The notes beneath the pieces were generated by a model. That model ran no database searches and was not told the origin of the DNA. It was given only the letters and a program-made list of their open reading frames with translations. A stretch of DNA of 64,000 nucleotides from assembly GCA_001650955.1 (NCBI GenBank), contig LXYP01000005.1, positions 62,001 to 126,000 of the forward strand, read 5' to 3'. Both the position numbers and the translations under genes were made by a program. The stretch comes from Sphingomonadales bacterium EhC05. GTDB taxonomy: Bacteria; Pseudomonadota; Alphaproteobacteria; Sphingomonadales; Sphingomonadaceae. Positions 61,483 through 64,000 of the stretch are shown piece by piece. Every line of letters begins with the position of its first letter. Position 1 is the stretch's first letter.

Positions 61483-62106
61483 CTACTTGTGGACGGAAAC
61501 TACACTGTCATGACCCTTCACCGACAGGACCAATGCCAGCGCCCAGACCGCCATCAGGCCGTGATAATGGTGCCACGCATAGCTAGGCATATCCGGGAAT
61601 AGGGCCTCGCCGGCAAAGGCCGCGACGATAGAGAGCAAAGACACGAGCATCCATGTCCCGGGCGCTGCGTGACCCTGTCTAAACAGGCCGATAAGACTGT
61701 CGAGCTGCCCCGCCAGCAAACAAAGGCCCGAGATCAAAATAACCCACTGGGTCTGGCCCGCAAATAGGGCGGCGGCAAAGATCAGCGGCGGCAGGCCATA
61801 TTGGACGACGAGCGGCAGGGGCAATGAGCGGCGCAGACGGAGCAATCCGAACAAGATCCACAGCGAACCGACGACACCGGCCATTTCGCTCAGAGCCAGA
61901 TGGAGCGGCTTGAGCAGATCATGGTTCGCGGCCAAAAAGCGCAGTGTGCCGGTCAACGCCGCCAGCGCGATCGTCAACAGCCCGAAGGCCGCCAGAATTT
62001 GCGGAGATCGGAGATTGACCGCCCTCCCCGTGCGGAACAGCAATAGCGCAGCTCCCCAGAGCGCGACCAGGCCGAGCAGCCCGTCGGTAATCGCATAATG
62101 GGTCAT
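61483..62106 (-). CDS. Seven-helix-like membrane protein of unknown function
   Basis: This 207-residue protein has about seven hydrophobic helices and conserved-looking His residues in AANHDLLKPLHLALSE and YAWHHYHGLMAVWAL. I do not recognise the family. Its ATG at 62106 overlaps the hydroxylase stop by 4 nt (ATGA), so it is coupled to that gene and may be its partner. The open frame extends upstream over the hydroxylase but has no support there. Confidence 0.75.
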   Translation of the reverse strand: MTHYAITDGLLGLVALWGAALLLFRTGRAVNLRSPQILAAFGLLTIALAALTGTLRFLAANHDLLKPLHLALSEMAGVVGSLWILFGLLRLRRSLPLPLVVQYGLPPLIFAAALFAGQTQWVILISGLCLLAGQLDSLIGLFRQGHAAPGTWMLVSLLSIVAAFAGEALFPDMPSYAWHHYHGLMAVWALALVLSVKGHDSVVSVHK

Positions 62107-63002
62107 GATCGGCCGGCGGCGACCTCGTCCCGATATTTCTGCTGCAATTGCCGGGTGGTTTCCCCCTTGCCATCCGGCGCCCAGCCCGGCGGCATCAGGC
62201 ACAGCTTGATCTTGTTGGCTAGGCCTTTTGTCGCCCAGATATCCTTGACCAGAGCGACCCAGCCATGGACGCTGACCCATAGCGGATTATAGCTGTTCAC
62301 CGGCTCGGGAATGCCAAATTTCGGCTTCTCGACCTCCGCTTCAAACGTGCCGAATAGCCGGTCCCAGAAGATGAAAGTCCCGCCATAATTTTTGTCGCGA
62401 TATTGGACATTTTTGGCATGGTGGACGCGATGGTGCGACGGGGTCGAAAAGATCCATTCGAACCAGGCGGGAAGCTTGTTGATCTTCTCCGTATGGACCC
62501 AGAACATGTAGATCAGATTGATCTCGATCGCGATCAGCACCGCGAGCGGGTGCAGGCCGAGCAACACGGCAGGGGCATAAAACAACGCTTCCATAAATGG
62601 CTCGGCAAAAGACTGGCGCAGCGACGTCCCGCCGAGATTGAACTTCTCGCTGCTATGATGAACAATATGCGCCGCCCAGGCAAAGCGCACTTCGTGGATC
62701 ATCCGGTGCAGCCAGTAGAAGAGAAAGTCGGTGGCGAAATAGGCGCAGATGATCGCCAGCCAGCCCATTTGCAATTCTGCAAAGCGATATTCCCAGGCGA
62801 TATAGAGCAGGAACAGCGTCGTCCCCTTCATCAGGAATTTGGTGCCGAGATAGAAGCTCGCCGTGGTGACGCTGCACAATGTGTCTTTCCATTGATAGCT
62901 GCCGCTCTGATGCTTCAGGCTGAGAGCCAGTTCGACCAGGATCAACGGCAGATAGATCGCCAAAGCAATATACGGAATCTGTTCGTTCAGATCAGCCCAC
63001 AT
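62103..63002 (-). CDS. Sterol desaturase/fatty acid hydroxylase superfamily protein
   Basis: This 299-residue membrane di-iron enzyme has the histidine boxes HRMIHE, HIVHHSSE and HHRVHHAKN with the spacing of the fatty acid hydroxylase superfamily, and a nearby WVHTEKI. Relatives hydroxylate or desaturate sterols, carotenoids, sphingoid bases or alkylglycerol ethers. In this organism a sphingolipid or carotenoid substrate is plausible but unproven. The ATG at 63002 has GGGGGAC upstream; the upstream TTG at 63017 is less likely. Confidence 0.87.
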   Translation of the reverse strand: MWADLNEQIPYIALAIYLPLILVELALSLKHQSGSYQWKDTLCSVTTASFYLGTKFLMKGTTLFLLYIAWEYRFAELQMGWLAIICAYFATDFLFYWLHRMIHEVRFAWAAHIVHHSSEKFNLGGTSLRQSFAEPFMEALFYAPAVLLGLHPLAVLIAIEINLIYMFWVHTEKINKLPAWFEWIFSTPSHHRVHHAKNVQYRDKNYGGTFIFWDRLFGTFEAEVEKPKFGIPEPVNSYNPLWVSVHGWVALVKDIWATKGLANKIKLCLMPPGWAPDGKGETTRQLQQKYRDEVAAGRS

Positions 63003-63137
63003 CTCATGTCCCCCCAAGAACTTTTCTGGGATGCTCTAACATCTTTTTGAGGTGGTAGCGACAGTGGGAATTGCGGCACGACGTTTGGTTGAGTCCACTT
63101 TCAGGGAATTGAATACTGACAATCTCAAATAATATGA

Positions 63138-64000
63138 TCAGTCAAACGAATAGCTGCAACCGATCCAAAAGTTTACATCATCGACTTGCGAATCCAATTT
63201 GCTCCGGCTCATTCCAAATGCCGCAAGTTCGGACGGTCTAGCGAGTTTACTTACTGTACGAGACCCCAGTTTGGCGACTTGATCAGCGCCGACACCGCCC
63301 GCTATCGCTGTAATTCCATGGTTAATCGCGGCCTCAGGCATGCCCATACTTGCTAACAAGATATTCGGCACGATCGAACCAACAGCAGCAGGCGCGCCTT
63401 CAAGGGCAATTTTAGCCATCGTGTTTTCTTTGGTCCAATTTTGCGTTTTATCTTTTAGTTTGAGATAAATTCTCCCAATTTTGCTTTCAACGCTAAAATC
63501 GGGCAGATCACCTAAAACCCGGTCAATATGCTCGTTCATAGCAATCTGAACTGAGGCTTGTCGAAAGTCCCGAGCTTTATCGACAATTATTTTCTGTTTT
63601 ATGCTCTCGGCAGTTTTACTACTAGAATATTGCTCAATTTCTTTGCGCTCTTGATGTATCGCGCTATATATATCGCGATTTAATTTCTGGATACTCCTTT
63701 GGAACTGGTCGTCAGAAACCATTTCCCATATCCGTTCCCAGTCAACTTGGTTCATACCTCCAGCAACTTCATCGGCCTGGTCATTAGATTCCACTCGATC
63801 AATGGAATCTTGGCCCAGAAAAGCCAGTAATAATTGACTGTCATATTTTCCATTTGGGACTTCCTGAAGAAAATATGATGGGATTTCAATATCATATCGA
63901 TAAGCAAATTCGTTACCCAATGAAAAATCTAACCAATTGCGTATCAAATCCCAGTAATCTCCAAAAACTGATTTATATTCAGGCTTATACCAAGTCCCCC
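63138..64000 (-). CDS. Unknown AT-rich gene, 5' end outside window
   Basis: The frame is open from the right edge of the window (it reads GTWYKPEYKSVFGDYWD at the border) to a stop at 63138, about 286 residues. A middle segment (about 100-200) is rich in Lys, Gln and Glu and is probably helical. A hydrophobic Gly/Ala region follows (GAPAAVGSIVPNILLASMGM, ITAIAGGVGA), and the C-terminus is soluble. No family is recognised. Base composition is clearly more AT-rich than the neighbours, which suggests recent acquisition. Confidence 0.7.
   Translation of the reverse strand, partial: GTWYKPEYKSVFGDYWDLIRNWLDFSLGNEFAYRYDIEIPSYFLQEVPNGKYDSQLLLAFLGQDSIDRVESNDQADEVAGGMNQVDWERIWEMVSDDQFQRSIQKLNRDIYSAIHQERKEIEQYSSSKTAESIKQKIIVDKARDFRQASVQIAMNEHIDRVLGDLPDFSVESKIGRIYLKLKDKTQNWTKENTMAKIALEGAPAAVGSIVPNILLASMGMPEAAINHGITAIAGGVGADQVAKLGSRTVSKLARPSELAAFGMSRSKLDSQVDDVNFWIGCSYSFD

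Overview
The window looks like a chromosomal segment of an alphaproteobacterium of the order Sphingomonadales (Sphingorhabdus/Parasphingorhabdus-like). The taxonomic call is inferred from a serine palmitoyltransferase locus with its own acyl carrier protein, a PEP-CTERM system, moderately high GC, and the palindromic repeats common in sphingomonads. No rRNA, tRNA, CRISPR array, prophage or complete insertion sequence was recognised. Both window edges cut genes.

Region 1 (1-12,038) is a sphingolipid locus. It holds the tail of a CerR-like reductase, a P450, a PycTM-like membrane protein, a dedicated ACP, serine palmitoyltransferase, a crotonase, a Tam41-like nucleotidyltransferase, a DAG/ceramide-type lipid kinase, a DUF2141 protein, LptF and LptG permeases, a fatty acid desaturase and a GNAT protein resembling bacterial ceramide synthase. 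Together these could make the sphingoid base, N-acylate it, build a headgroup and move the lipid towards the outer membrane.

Region 2 (12,039-32,933) is mostly housekeeping: a GbsR-type regulator with a palindromic operator, xth, erpA, an M23 peptidase, a DUF455-bcp-glnE-tgt operon, an orphan DUF2282 (bufferin-precursor-like) lipoprotein, queA, a cyclophilin, coaD, ispA, xseB, LysE/Lrp and purL.

Region 3 (32,934-33,983) is a repeat island after purL. It contains a tandem duplication of the purL tail, a small DUF559 (Vsr-like) gene placed exactly between about 70-bp inverted repeats, and a broken DUF559 relic.

Region 4 (33,984-49,596) holds Coq4-like, nitroreductase, DUF418, bfd-bfr with a Fur-like box, the der-bamB-yfgM-like operon, panB, an MFS exporter, and two chains of overlapping small genes. 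Region 5 (49,597-51,626) is nearly gene-free and carries most copies of a second palindromic repeat family. Two opposed copies bracket a GIY-YIG nuclease gene killed by one stop codon.

Region 6 (51,627-64,000) has guaA, a PrsT-like TPR lipoprotein, two PEP-CTERM proteins each behind a sigma-54-type promoter, an acyl-CoA ligase, a degenerate GxxExxY protein, a MarR/nitroreductase operon with a palindromic operator, a sterol-desaturase-family hydroxylase and an AT-rich unknown gene at the edge.

The strongest unusual signal is the parallel between the two repeat islands: two unrelated small nuclease families, each framed by its own family of inverted palindromic repeats.
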